Source: an uncultured Dorea sp.
Lineage (GTDB): Bacteria; Bacillota; Clostridia; Lachnospirales; Lachnospiraceae
DNA: 37,542 nucleotides
Direction: 5' to 3'
NCBI GenBank assembly: GCA_910578455.1
Contig: CAJTQA010000035.1
Span: 1-37,542, forward strand
The notes beneath the pieces are model-generated. The model was given only the letters and a program-made list of their open reading frames with translations. It ran no database searches and had not been told where the DNA came from. The position numbers were made by a program, and so were the translations under genes. Below are positions 1 through 8,344 of this stretch, in pieces. Numbering within the stretch: the stretch's first letter is position 1; every line of letters begins with the position of its first letter.

Positions 1-34
1 GGAACCTTTTACCATTCAAAATGTAAAAGATTCC
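1..34 (-). terminator. Hairpin downstream of tRNA-Leu, possible terminator
   Basis: Positions 1-12 pair with 23-34 (12-bp stem with one G-T type mismatch, 10-nt loop). It lies 43 bases past the 3' end of the minus-strand tRNA, where a terminator would sit. The T-tract that would confirm it falls outside the window, so it could equally belong to a neighbouring gene. Confidence 0.3.
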
Positions 35-76
35 TTAAGTTAATGACATTGTGAATAATCAAGGTTTCTTTCTTAA

Positions 77-160
77 TGCGGAAGATGGGACTTGAACCCA
101 CACAGCCCGAAAGCTACAAGATCCTTAGTCTTGCTCGTCTGCCAGTTCCGACACTTCCGC
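77..160 (-). tRNA. tRNA-Leu (anticodon AAG)
   Basis: Read on the minus strand, the acceptor stem GCGGAAG (154-160) pairs with CTTCCGC (78-84), followed by discriminator A at 77. The T-arm contains GGGTTCAAGTCCC and there is a long type II variable arm with an AGC/GCT stem, as in leucine tRNAs. The anticodon stem CAAGA/TCTTG encloses the loop CTAAGGA, placing AAG at positions 34-36. No CCA is encoded. The anticodon reads CUU, and CUC if A34 is deaminated to inosine; most bacteria use GAG here. Its own promoter lies at 189-217. Confidence 0.95.
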
Positions 161-188
161 AAGTGACGTCTCAAACCGTCCGAAAAGT

Positions 189-217
189 ATATTACTACAC
201 AATGCAAAAAATGTCAA
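189..217 (-). promoter_or_regulatory. Promoter of tRNA-Leu
   Basis: On the minus strand TTGACA (212-217) is followed after 17 bases by TAATAT (189-194), close to the sigma-A consensus and 29 bases upstream of the tRNA 5' end. The -35 lies inside the loop of a weak inverted repeat (AATGCAA 201-207, TTGCATT 226-232) that could also mark the end of the DUF5662 transcript. Confidence 0.75.
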
Positions 218-234
218 TATGTATCTTGCATTTT

Positions 235-774
235 TTAACAATATTTTTTCACAAATTTTTTTATGTACTGAAAAGTCTCCTTTTCCCCCTTCTGCGCCAG
301 CATTGTCAGGAAGAAACGAAGCTTTGCCGCCGTGTCCGGATGAATCATGTTCCCAAGTTTCCCCGCGCCGTCCTCATAGTATTCCAGCGGATCCTTGTCC
401 GAGTATTCTGCCCCTTTATACGTCTTCGATGCCGCCACCCGGTCTAAAAACATCTCAATGACATATTTAGCAGGCATCTTCTGCCCTGTGATGCCTTCTT
501 CCTTGTCCACGCTGTAGTCAATCCAGTATTCATAATGATGTTTATTGCGCCCTTTGTGGTGCAGCCACGCTTTGGAATACCCCGTCGCTTCCCTTTCTGC
601 ATTATTAGGGCTTCTTGTTCCCTGATAATACTTGCAGCCCACAAAAAACTCCGTGGGGGAATATTTCGAAAGGTCATGCAGCAATCCCTGCTTATAAAGC
701 CCAACTTTAAAACAATATTTCATAACCAAAAATTTATGATGATTGATCGTATGCAAATGTCCAAGTATTTTCAT
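235..774 (-). CDS. DUF5662 family protein
   Basis: This is a soluble protein of 179 aa. The N-terminal third is rich in paired histidines (HTINHHK near residue 8, HDLSKYSP near 33) and a second cluster HHKGRNKHH follows near residue 72. Such His/Asp spacing recalls HD-type metal sites, and the family (catalogued as DUF5662) has no assigned reaction. The C-terminus is basic. A GGAGAG ribosome site lies six to seven bases before the ATG at 774. It is the last gene of the minus-strand run that starts at the sirtuin-like gene, 20 bases after the TraX-like gene. The family call is from memory of the motif pattern; a metal-dependent hydrolase role is only a guess. Confidence 0.75.
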   Translation of the reverse strand: MKILGHLHTINHHKFLVMKYCFKVGLYKQGLLHDLSKYSPTEFFVGCKYYQGTRSPNNAEREATGYSKAWLHHKGRNKHHYEYWIDYSVDKEEGITGQKMPAKYVIEMFLDRVAASKTYKGAEYSDKDPLEYYEDGAGKLGNMIHPDTAAKLRFFLTMLAQKGEKETFQYIKKFVKKYC

Positions 775-794
775 AATGCACTCTCCATATTATT

Positions 795-1439
795 TTACAT
801 AAGTCCCATTCTGGCCACCCCGTAAAAGACCGCCAGATGCAGCGGATAAAACAGATAGAAAAAATATTTCATGGACCGCCCTCTCTGGCCGCTGTACATC
901 GCAATCGGAACGGATGCCAGTGCGCCGTACCCCTGTATCTCCCAGTTCCACAGGAAATTCCACCCGGCTCCAAGCACAAATTCCTCACGTTTCCTGCCCC
1001 GAAGGAAATAGTATACTGCTATCAGCAGGATTCCCTTGTAACGGTAATCCGAACATAAAAGAGATGCCGCCCACATCGCCAGTAGCACTTCTGCCGCCTT
1101 TGCCTGCCACTGCGGGCTTTTTTCAAGCGCGTACATCATAGCAACACCGATAAACAGCGTAAAAAACACATTTTGATGCTCAAATTCCAAAATCGTTTCC
1201 CGAAAGGCCAGGTCGTAAGGAATCTCGGAAATAACTGCAAACAGTCCGAGGCGGAGCATGTATCTCCTCACATCCCTTGTGTGGAAGTATCCTTCCACCA
1301 GCAAAAAAGCAAAGATGGGGAACGCGATTCTACCGATATAGCGAAACATAAGCTCCCCCGGGAAAAACACTGCGCCCATATGGTCAATGAACATCGTCAG
1401 GATAGCGATACACTTCAGTTGAAAGGAATCCAATTTCAT
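795..1439 (-). CDS. TraX-like multipass membrane acyltransferase-family protein
   Basis: The protein has 214 aa and is almost entirely hydrophobic, with about six or seven membrane segments. It begins with the family's typical DxFQLKxIAI...DHMG stretch (residues 4-22) followed by RYIGRIAFPIFAFLLVEGY (residues 34-52). TraX of the F plasmid N-acetylates pilin. Chromosomal Firmicutes homologues like this one are not near conjugation genes and their substrate is unknown; none are seen here. It starts seven bases after the stop of the debranching-like gene, with GGAAGG upstream of the ATG, so co-transcription is likely. The family is clear, the biological role is not. Confidence 0.85.
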   Translation of the reverse strand: MKLDSFQLKCIAILTMFIDHMGAVFFPGELMFRYIGRIAFPIFAFLLVEGYFHTRDVRRYMLRLGLFAVISEIPYDLAFRETILEFEHQNVFFTLFIGVAMMYALEKSPQWQAKAAEVLLAMWAASLLCSDYRYKGILLIAVYYFLRGRKREEFVLGAGWNFLWNWEIQGYGALASVPIAMYSGQRGRSMKYFFYLFYPLHLAVFYGVARMGLM

Positions 1440-1446
1440 ATCTTGC

Positions 1447-3135
1447 TTACCTTCCGGCCAAAACCACGATTGTCCTGGCCTTCACCTCTATACATTTTTG
1501 ATTTTCCACAGACTCTGGAGCCTCCAAAATACCGTCCGTAGATGCCAGGACATACCACTTTCTTCCCTTTTTCAGAGCCGGCAGGGCAAACTCATGGGTC
1601 AGCCAGTGCATGTTGTACGCCACAAAGCAGTCCTCTCTGTCTTCCGACTGTCCGCTGTAGTAAACCCCGAGCCATCTGCTTGATACCTCGCCTGGAACTC
1701 TCCACGCGCTCTCCCCGTGATAGGACACGTCCGGCACGCCCCATCCTGCCTGGTCCATCCCAAGCATCTCCCTCTCGGGACAAAACGCCGGGTAACTTTT
1801 TCGCAGCTCAATCAGTCTCTTTACAAATGCGGCAAGCTCTGGCTCCTTGTCAAGCCTGCCCCAGTTCACCCATCCCACCGGATTATCCTGGCAGTAGACA
1901 TTATTATTGCCCTTCTGGGAATTATAAAATTCGTCTCCCGCCAGCAGGCACGGCGTGCCCTGGGAAAGCAGCAGCAGGAGAAACGCATTTCTCATCTGTC
2001 TGTTCCTGAGCGCGGAAATCTCACGTTTCCTGCTTGGCCCTTCAGCCCCGCAGTTCCAGCTGTAGTTATAATTTGGCCCATCCTGGTTGTTTTCTCCGTT
2101 GCCTTCATTGTGCTTGCTCTCATAAGACACCAGATCATTCAGCGTAAATCCCGTATGCCCGGTAATCGAGTTAAAAGTTCCCCCATCCTTTGAATGGCGG
2201 CGCAGCCAGTAAATCACGTCATGAACCATCCCTTCATCTCCCTTAAGGAAACGTCTCATGACATCCTGAAATCCCGTATCGTGCCGCAAGATCTTCGTCT
2301 TCTTCAGAATCGGATCCTGCGCGTACTCTTCCATCGGAGCCACCGACGGGTTCAGTATAAAGCCGTCAATATGGTATTCCATCATATAGTGGCGCAGGCA
2401 TTCCGCCATCATCTGCCTGGACGCAGAACCGTCAAAAGGCATCTCCAAGATGACTTCTATCCCCTCCCTGTGGCATGCTTTCACCATATCTTTCAGAGAA
2501 CGCACCGCATCCTTCCCCGCCGAGTACGCGCTCTTTGGGGCAAAGCAATATGCCGGCCCATAGCCCCAGTAGTTCGTGCGTACCCCGCACTCTTCAAACT
2601 CGTACACAGGCATGCAGTGAAGCTGGTTAACGCCAAGTTCTTTAAAATAAGGAATTTTTTCTATAACACCCTCAAACGTTCCTTTCTGGCGCGCTTTCGA
2701 AGAACTGTCTTTTGTAAGCCCTCTTACATGGATAGCATAGGCGACCGCCTTGTGTAAAGGAATCTCCGGGAAAACATCTCCCTCCCAGTCATATTCATCA
2801 AAACGGAATATTCCCCTCACTTCATGCTCTGACACCTTCGCCCCCCTGCCCCATCTCGACCGCCCCGCCAGGGCTTTTGCATAAGGGTCAACGGTAATTT
2901 CGCCGTCAATCATATAATTATATTCATAATTCCTCTTTCCCATGTCTCTTAACGCAAGGTATCGGACTTCCCCGACACATTCCTTCATCTCGAAAGACGC
3001 GCAGGGAGCCTTTCTCCCCGGATGGTACAGCAGCAGGCTGCACTCCTTACCATCGGGAACAGCGATTGAAAAATTCACTTCCGTTTCCGTTGCCGTAACA
3101 CCTATCGGCAACGGCTTTCCTTTAATTTGTTTCAT
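1447..3135 (-). CDS. Glycogen debranching enzyme-like GH13 protein, probably catalytically dead
   Basis: This 562-aa protein has an N-terminal CBM48-like domain (about residues 8-100) and a GlgX/isoamylase-type barrel, but is shorter than the usual 650-700 aa. The tail of the barrel is well conserved: GFTLNDLVSY, then KHNEGNGENNQDG, a WNCGAEGP motif, and SQGTPCLLAGDE. The catalytic residues of GH13 are not. The nucleophile motif GFRFD reads GFILN (Asp to Asn, Arg to Ile). The HDG of region IV reads HTG. The DVVxNH of region I reads EMPFDG, and the stretch carrying the acid Glu (region III) appears deleted between the PILKKTKIL and RHDTGF segments. The reading frame is open and has a good SD (AAAGGAG). 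It lies 18 bases downstream of a sugar-binding lipoprotein gene. I infer a carbohydrate-binding or regulatory pseudoenzyme. Confidence 0.85.
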   Translation of the reverse strand: MKQIKGKPLPIGVTATETEVNFSIAVPDGKECSLLLYHPGRKAPCASFEMKECVGEVRYLALRDMGKRNYEYNYMIDGEITVDPYAKALAGRSRWGRGAKVSEHEVRGIFRFDEYDWEGDVFPEIPLHKAVAYAIHVRGLTKDSSSKARQKGTFEGVIEKIPYFKELGVNQLHCMPVYEFEECGVRTNYWGYGPAYCFAPKSAYSAGKDAVRSLKDMVKACHREGIEVILEMPFDGSASRQMMAECLRHYMMEYHIDGFILNPSVAPMEEYAQDPILKKTKILRHDTGFQDVMRRFLKGDEGMVHDVIYWLRRHSKDGGTFNSITGHTGFTLNDLVSYESKHNEGNGENNQDGPNYNYSWNCGAEGPSRKREISALRNRQMRNAFLLLLLSQGTPCLLAGDEFYNSQKGNNNVYCQDNPVGWVNWGRLDKEPELAAFVKRLIELRKSYPAFCPEREMLGMDQAGWGVPDVSYHGESAWRVPGEVSSRWLGVYYSGQSEDREDCFVAYNMHWLTHEFALPALKKGRKWYVLASTDGILEAPESVENQKCIEVKARTIVVLAGR

Positions 3136-3153
3136 CGGTCTCCTTTCCGGATA

Positions 3154-4158
3154 CTACTGCCAGCCGTCAACTCCGTACATCTCAACGTTATCCTTGTTAA
3201 TCATGAATACTTCCTCATAAGTTTCCTTTTCAAACTGCTGCCCGCTCAGAATGCAGTCCGCAATCCTTGCCGCCTCCTGCCCCATGTGGATCGGTGACTG
3301 TGCGGCAGTTCCCGCTATCTGCGTATTGGTCTTCTGCAATTCTTTTTTGATGTCCGGCGAACCGTCTACGCCATAGATTAGCACGTCTTCCGCCCTCGCC
3401 ACATTTACAGACGTAGTCGCCCCTACGGCAATCTGGTCATTTCCGCACATAATCGCCGTTATGTCCGGAAATTCGTCTATAATCTCCCGGGACTCCTCAA
3501 GAGCACGGTCAAATTCACCCGCCGTGTCCGCCCTCGCCACAACCTCAAACCCCTTTTCCGCTGTGGAAAGAGCCTCCTCAAATCCCGTAATGCGGTCATT
3601 GATGGAGTTTTGCGTCGGACACTCCAGTATGGCGATCTTGCCTCCGTCCGGGCGCCTCTTGATCAAGTCCATGCCGCAGATATATCCCGCGCTGTAATTG
3701 TCCGATCCTATGTAGGCATCTACATAGTCCATCTCCTTCACCTGTGTGTCTACATTAATGATCCTGACTCCCGCGTCTTTCAGCTCCTGCAGAGAAGGCG
3801 TGATTTTCTCCCAGTCAACCGGGCTTAGGATGATCGCGTCAATCCCCTCCTCTATCATCTCTTTAATCTGGACTGCCTGCTCCCGCGGATCTGTGCCGGG
3901 ATCTTTCATCACCATCCGGTAGCCCTTTTCTTCAATTACTTCCCTCGTTGCATTTTCCAGAGTGATAAAATAAGGATTTTTCATGTCTATAACACTGAAT
4001 CCGACAGTGAGCTCTTCCTGTTCTTCCTGTGCGTCGCCCTTATCTTCCTCCCTGGACGCTGCATTGTCCTCCGGAGTTCCCACATTTTTCTTGCATGCAG
4101 ATACTGCCAGGCTGCAGATAACCGCCATCGCTAAAACAGCAAATATTCTTTTTCTCAT
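3154..4158 (-). CDS. Ribose/galactose-type sugar-binding lipoprotein (Peripla_BP_4-like)
   Basis: The start at 4158 (MRKRIFAV) is preferred over an upstream ATG at 4191 because GGGAGGA lies ten bases before it. The signal peptide ends in a lipobox (AVSAC, Cys at about residue 22), followed by an acidic Glu/Asp-rich linker. The mature part is an RbsB-like two-lobe binding protein: TVGFSVIDMKNPYF, DAIILSPVD, then the hinge and IYGVDGSPD near the C-terminus. No permease or ATPase of a CUT2 transporter is nearby, so it may feed a shared transporter or act as a sensor. It sits between the helicase and the debranching-like gene on the same strand. The sugar is not predictable from sequence. Confidence 0.88.
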   Translation of the reverse strand: MRKRIFAVLAMAVICSLAVSACKKNVGTPEDNAASREEDKGDAQEEQEELTVGFSVIDMKNPYFITLENATREVIEEKGYRMVMKDPGTDPREQAVQIKEMIEEGIDAIILSPVDWEKITPSLQELKDAGVRIINVDTQVKEMDYVDAYIGSDNYSAGYICGMDLIKRRPDGGKIAILECPTQNSINDRITGFEEALSTAEKGFEVVARADTAGEFDRALEESREIIDEFPDITAIMCGNDQIAVGATTSVNVARAEDVLIYGVDGSPDIKKELQKTNTQIAGTAAQSPIHMGQEAARIADCILSGQQFEKETYEEVFMINKDNVEMYGVDGWQ

Positions 4159-4201
4159 TGCTAAGGCATCCTCCCTGCGACAAAAATTCACATATTTGTT
4201 C

Positions 4202-6067
4202 CTATTTTACATCATTTTTCCCATTTTGACTACCTTTCAATTCAAATATAAACCGGGAAGGCGATATGTTTTTTCCGTTCCTCTCCCTTGTATGGCAGAT
4301 GGCAAGCCTTTTTTTCGCCCTTGTTACCGCCACATAGAAAAGCCTGCGCTCTTCTTCAATCTCTTTCGGAAGTTTTGCCTTCTTGTAAGGCATATTCCCC
4401 TCATTCGCCCCTATGATAAAAACATTGTCGTACTCAAGCCCCTTTGCTCCATGCATCGTATGGAGGGCGACTCCTTCCCCTCCTCCGCCTCGTTTTTCTT
4501 TCGCCCTCTGCCGGAGCGCAGCACCGTAGCGCTCCACCCCTTCCAGCCACTCCTGAGTGTCCGCACATCCCTTCGAGGATTCCTGCACCTGGTCAAGCAT
4601 GTCCTTTATTTTCTCGTAATCCAGATGTTTAGTCTTTGCATATTCCTTCAGGAAACCGTCATATCCAATGCATTTGCGGATATACTGCATCGCGGCATAG
4701 GGAGTTTTCCCGCACAATGTCCTTACATCCTGCTCAAGCTCGTCAATCCGCTCCATCATCCACCCTTTGTCGCAGTAAAAGCTCCGCAGGGATTCAAATG
4801 TAACCGGCCCTTCGCGCATGCTCTCCCGGCTGATGTAACGGTTAGGCTTGTTCACAATCCGCAGGAAATGAGCCCGTCCGCGATCCCCCTGGGCAAGTTT
4901 CAGGTAGCTCATCATATCCTGCGCCGCAAAATGCTCATACATATTGTAGATCTTTTCCCGCATGCAAAAAGGTATCTGATGCCGTGAAAGCAGCTCTGTC
5001 AATATGCCTGCGTCCGCCGCTGTCCGGAACAGGACTGCTGTCTGTTCCGGGCGAACCCCCTCCTTCTCAAGCTCTTTTATTCTTCCCACAATATGCAGGC
5101 TCTCTTCAAGGGGCCCGTCAAATTCCAGGACTTCTACATCCTTCCCATCCTTAGCCGCAGCGGCTATCTCTTTCTCAAATCTTTCCCTGTTATGCGAGAT
5201 GACCCTCAGCGCGCTCTTCACAATACATGCGCCGGAACGGTAATTCACATCCAGAAGGATTTTATCTGCCTTCGGATAATCCTCCTTGAACCGCATCATG
5301 ATACCCGGGCTGGCTCCCCTGAAACCATAGACGGACTGGTCGTCATCCCCAACCGCAAAAATGTTGTCCGATGGAGCCGCCAGCATCCGTATGGCATCAT
5401 ACTGCGCCCGGTTGATGTCCTGAAATTCGTCAATCAGAATGTACCGAAACCTCTGCCTCCATTTTTCCAGTATATCAGCCCTCTCCTCAAACAGGCGGCA
5501 GCACAGAATGAGCATGTCCTCAAAATCAATCTTTCTGAGTTTTTTCTTTTCCGCCTCGTAAGCCAGATAGATTTCCCGGAAAACCTCTCTGTCAAATTGC
5601 CGGGATTCGTAGCTCTCTATCTCCTTCCGGTTATTTTTTACATTTCCAATCTCTTCTGACAGCTCTCTTAAGCCGTCCTCATCCATGCCCTCCGGGAAAG
5701 ACTCCTCATCCATCCTTTCCGTAATCTCCTTCAGGATAGCAGACTTCTCATCCTCCAGAAGGAGATTACCCTGGTTAAACCCGTACGCCCACTTCAATAT
5801 CCAGTAATACACCGAATGGAACGTGCCGAAATTAACGGGAATGCCCTCTGTTCCCATAATCCGGCAGAACCTCTGTTTCATCTCCCCGGCGGCATACTTT
5901 GTAAAGGTAATGACCAGAATTTCTTCTGGCCTTACCTTGTACACTTTTATCAGATATTCAATTCGTTTCGCAATGGTAAGGGTTTTCCCCGAACCGGGGC
6001 CGGCGAGGACCAGACATGGCCCTGTGAAGTGCATAATCGCCGCTTTCTGAGCTTTATTAAGACCCAT
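4202..6067 (-). CDS. UvrD/PcrA-like superfamily 1 DNA helicase
   Basis: This is a complete SF1A helicase of 621 aa. Motifs in order: Q-motif LNKAQKAAI, Walker A AGPGSGKT (about residues 22-29), Ia VITFTKYAAGEM, II ILIDEFQD, III GDDDQSVYGFRGA, IV LDVNYRS, V TMHGAKGLEYDNVF, VI FYVAVTRAKKRL. It translocates 3'-5' on DNA in repair or recombination. It is shorter than PcrA (about 740 aa) and lacks the long C-terminal tail that contacts RNA polymerase, so it is probably an accessory paralogue. An AAGGAGA site precedes the ATG, nine bases after the gltX stop, which makes co-transcription with gltX likely. Confidence 0.92.
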   Translation of the reverse strand: MGLNKAQKAAIMHFTGPCLVLAGPGSGKTLTIAKRIEYLIKVYKVRPEEILVITFTKYAAGEMKQRFCRIMGTEGIPVNFGTFHSVYYWILKWAYGFNQGNLLLEDEKSAILKEITERMDEESFPEGMDEDGLRELSEEIGNVKNNRKEIESYESRQFDREVFREIYLAYEAEKKKLRKIDFEDMLILCCRLFEERADILEKWRQRFRYILIDEFQDINRAQYDAIRMLAAPSDNIFAVGDDDQSVYGFRGASPGIMMRFKEDYPKADKILLDVNYRSGACIVKSALRVISHNRERFEKEIAAAAKDGKDVEVLEFDGPLEESLHIVGRIKELEKEGVRPEQTAVLFRTAADAGILTELLSRHQIPFCMREKIYNMYEHFAAQDMMSYLKLAQGDRGRAHFLRIVNKPNRYISRESMREGPVTFESLRSFYCDKGWMMERIDELEQDVRTLCGKTPYAAMQYIRKCIGYDGFLKEYAKTKHLDYEKIKDMLDQVQESSKGCADTQEWLEGVERYGAALRQRAKEKRGGGGEGVALHTMHGAKGLEYDNVFIIGANEGNMPYKKAKLPKEIEEERRLFYVAVTRAKKRLAICHTRERNGKNISPSRFIFELKGSQNGKNDVK

Positions 6068-6076
6068 ATATTCTCC

Positions 6077-7543
6077 TTAGCTTAACTTTTCAATCCCTCT
6101 GCGGATGCGTGATAGGGATTCCTCTTTTCCGAGAATCTCCATCAGCTCCGTCGCTCCGCCGGGCGTACTCTGCTTTCCTGACACTGCCGTCCTGAGAGGC
6201 CACATTACAAAACCGACTTTCACTCCCTTTTCCTCCACATAACGCTTGAGCAGCTCAAACAGCGCGTCGTTGCTGAAATCCTCCTGCGCCTCCAAAAGCG
6301 GCAGCACATCTTTTAGGACTTCAAGGGATTTTTCCTCATTTGTCTTCATCTTTTTATGGCAGTACATTGAAATGTCATAGTCGGGAAGAGTCTCAAAGAA
6401 GTCTGTCTGCTCTTTGATATCCGTGAATGTTTCAATCCTTGTCTTTACAAGCATGGCAATCTTCTTAATGTCATAGTCTTTCGACACCGCCTCTTTCAGA
6501 TAAGGCTCTGCCATCCCATAGAACCTGTCAAAATCCATTGCCTTTAAATACTCCCCGTTCATCCATCTGAGTTTTACAATGTCAAATACTGCCGGAGACT
6601 TGCTCATATGCCGGTAGTCAAAAGCCTCCACAAGCTCCTTCAGCGAAAAAATCTCCTGATTGTCCGACGGACACCACCCCAAAAGCGCAACGTAATTCAC
6701 CACTGCCTCTGTCACAAATCCCTGTGCGATCAGGTCTTCATAAGAAGAATGCCCGCACCGCTTGCTCAGTTTCTTATGGTTCTCATCCGTAATCAGCGGG
6801 CAGTGCACATAGGTCGGTATCTCCCACCCGAATGCCTCATAGATGCGGTTGTACTTCGGGGCAGAAGAAAGGTACTCGTTCCCCCTCACCACATGGGTAA
6901 TTCCCATCAGATGGTCGTCTACCACGTTCGCAAAATTATAAGTAGGGTAACCGTCTGACTTAATGAGGATCAAGTCTTCCATCTCTTCGTTGGGAACGGT
7001 AATATCTCCGTAGATATCGTCCTTAAATGTGGTCGTTCCCTCCGTCGGCATATTGAAACGAATGACATACGGCTTTCCTGCCGCAAGGTTCGCCTCCACC
7101 TCTTCTTTTGCGAGCGACAGGCAATGCTTATCGTAAACGACAATCTCTGTGCCGCCATCCTCCGATACCTTGCTCTTTAAAGAGTCCAGCCGCTCCTTAT
7201 CACAGAAACAGTAATATGCGTCTCCCTGTTCAATCAGCTTTTTCGCATACTCAAGATAAATCCCCGACGCATTTCTCTCGCTCTGGACATAAGGACCCAC
7301 GCCCCCGTCCTTGTCAGGCCCTTCATCATGGATAAGCCCTGTCTCCTCCAATGTATGGTAGATAATCTCCAGGGCCCCCTCCACAAAACGAACCTGATCC
7401 GTGTCCTCAATGCGGAGCATGAAGTCTCCTCCCTCATGCTTTGCGATCAGGTAAGCATAAAGAGCCGTCCTTAAATTCCCCACATGCATCTTCCCCGTAG
7501 GGCTGGGGGCAAATCTTGTCCTAACTTTACTCATAATTCTCAT
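6077..7543 (-). CDS. gltX: Glutamate--tRNA ligase
   Basis: This class I aminoacyl-tRNA synthetase (488 aa) charges tRNA-Glu, and in most Clostridia also tRNA-Gln for later amidation. The HIGH motif reads HVGN within RFAPSPTGKMHVGNLRTALY (residues 10-29) and the KMSKS motif reads KKLSKR. The C-terminal anticodon-binding helical domain is present, so length and domains are normal. The start at 7543 overlaps the sirtuin-like stop as ATGA and has AAAGGAG five bases upstream; a second ATG (MSKVRT) nine bases downstream is less well placed. The overlap implies translational coupling to the sirtuin-like gene. Confidence 0.97.
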   Translation of the reverse strand: MRIMSKVRTRFAPSPTGKMHVGNLRTALYAYLIAKHEGGDFMLRIEDTDQVRFVEGALEIIYHTLEETGLIHDEGPDKDGGVGPYVQSERNASGIYLEYAKKLIEQGDAYYCFCDKERLDSLKSKVSEDGGTEIVVYDKHCLSLAKEEVEANLAAGKPYVIRFNMPTEGTTTFKDDIYGDITVPNEEMEDLILIKSDGYPTYNFANVVDDHLMGITHVVRGNEYLSSAPKYNRIYEAFGWEIPTYVHCPLITDENHKKLSKRCGHSSYEDLIAQGFVTEAVVNYVALLGWCPSDNQEIFSLKELVEAFDYRHMSKSPAVFDIVKLRWMNGEYLKAMDFDRFYGMAEPYLKEAVSKDYDIKKIAMLVKTRIETFTDIKEQTDFFETLPDYDISMYCHKKMKTNEEKSLEVLKDVLPLLEAQEDFSNDALFELLKRYVEEKGVKVGFVMWPLRTAVSGKQSTPGGATELMEILGKEESLSRIRRGIEKLS

Positions 7544-8277
7544 CCTAACTCCTTTATAATCTTTTCCAGAGTGTCATCCACTCTCTCATTTATCAGCAGA
7601 TCCGCGTATCTGTCTGCATAATGCGGCGCAGCGTTCACCAGTATGAGCTTGGTTCCCTCATAATACTGTACAAGCTGGGAACAGAGGTTTGTCTTAAGGT
7701 TTGTTCCCAGCACGAGAAGAACGTCCGCCTTCTGCACTTCCCTCGCCGCTCTTGTAATAACCTGATTGTCCACCATCTCCCCAAACAGGCACACTTTGGG
7801 CCTGATGGTCGTGTTGCAGTTCTCGCAGAGGGGAACACGCTTGGAATTTCTGATATATTCTACCGGATATTTTCTCCCGCACCGCTGGCAGTAATTCTCA
7901 TAGACACTTCCGTGCAGATTTATGACGTTCCTGCATCCCGCGCTCTCCGGCAGGCCGAAAACCCGCCTGGTGATGATTGAATGGATAAGCCCTCTTCTTT
8001 CCAGTTCCGCCATCTCATAAAAACATTTTCCCGGCGGTTTGTCAAGCGCGCTTAATATCTCGTCACGGTAAAAACGGAAAAACTGTTCCGTGCGCGTCGA
8101 GTAAAAAGAGCTGGAAAACATCTCGTCTGCCGAATAGCCGTACTTCTGCTCGATATCATAGGATGCCTCGCCGTCCCGGATAGCAGGATAACCGCTCTCT
8201 TCCAGCATGGCATAGCCGCTTAATACGGTAGTGTATGTACTTTCTTTTAAAATCTGGAGCAATGTCTTACCTATCAT
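7540..8277 (-). CDS. Sir2-family (sirtuin-like) protein with a degenerate NAD site
   Basis: This 245-aa protein has the sirtuin fold order and a four-cysteine zinc site (CQRC and CENC, about residues 133-155). It keeps the catalytic histidine context NLHGSVYENYC and a late GTNL/VNAAP nucleotide-binding stretch. Two hallmark motifs are altered: the GAGIS loop reads GYAML (near residues 21-25), and TQNIDGL reads TRRVFGL, so the Asn and Asp that position and activate NAD+ are gone. Normal sirtuins remove acyl groups from lysine using NAD+; this one may use another chemistry, bind NAD or ADP-ribose only, or be inactive. It is the first gene of the run that includes gltX and overlaps gltX by four bases. 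Confidence 0.87.
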   Translation of the reverse strand: MIGKTLLQILKESTYTTVLSGYAMLEESGYPAIRDGEASYDIEQKYGYSADEMFSSSFYSTRTEQFFRFYRDEILSALDKPPGKCFYEMAELERRGLIHSIITRRVFGLPESAGCRNVINLHGSVYENYCQRCGRKYPVEYIRNSKRVPLCENCNTTIRPKVCLFGEMVDNQVITRAAREVQKADVLLVLGTNLKTNLCSQLVQYYEGTKLILVNAAPHYADRYADLLINERVDDTLEKIIKELG

Positions 8278-8314
8278 GCAAATCCCTCCTTATTCCTGTT
8301 TTCCTGACAGGTAC

Positions 8315-8344
8315 ATTGTACCATAGTTTATTTGGGCGCTTCAA
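8315..8344 (-). promoter_or_regulatory. Promoter of the sirtuin-like/gltX operon
   Basis: On the minus strand TTGAAG (8339-8344) is followed after 18 bases by TACAAT (8315-8320), preceded by TGG as an extended -10. The -35 lies within the end of the exporter gene at 8328-8801. AAGGAGGG occurs before the ATG at 8277. The same ATGGTACAAT string is the -10 of the peptidase promoter at 20561. Confidence 0.6.

Noticed and set aside
201..232. AATGCAA/TTGCATT hairpin as terminator of the seven-gene operon
   Set aside because: Only 7 bp with an 18-nt loop, no T-tract after it in the transcription direction, and it contains the -35 of the tRNA promoter.
3983..4987. 334-aa plus-strand open frame
   Set aside because: Antisense shadow of the helicase and binding-protein genes; low-complexity Ser/Pro/Phe composition typical of reversed coding sequence.
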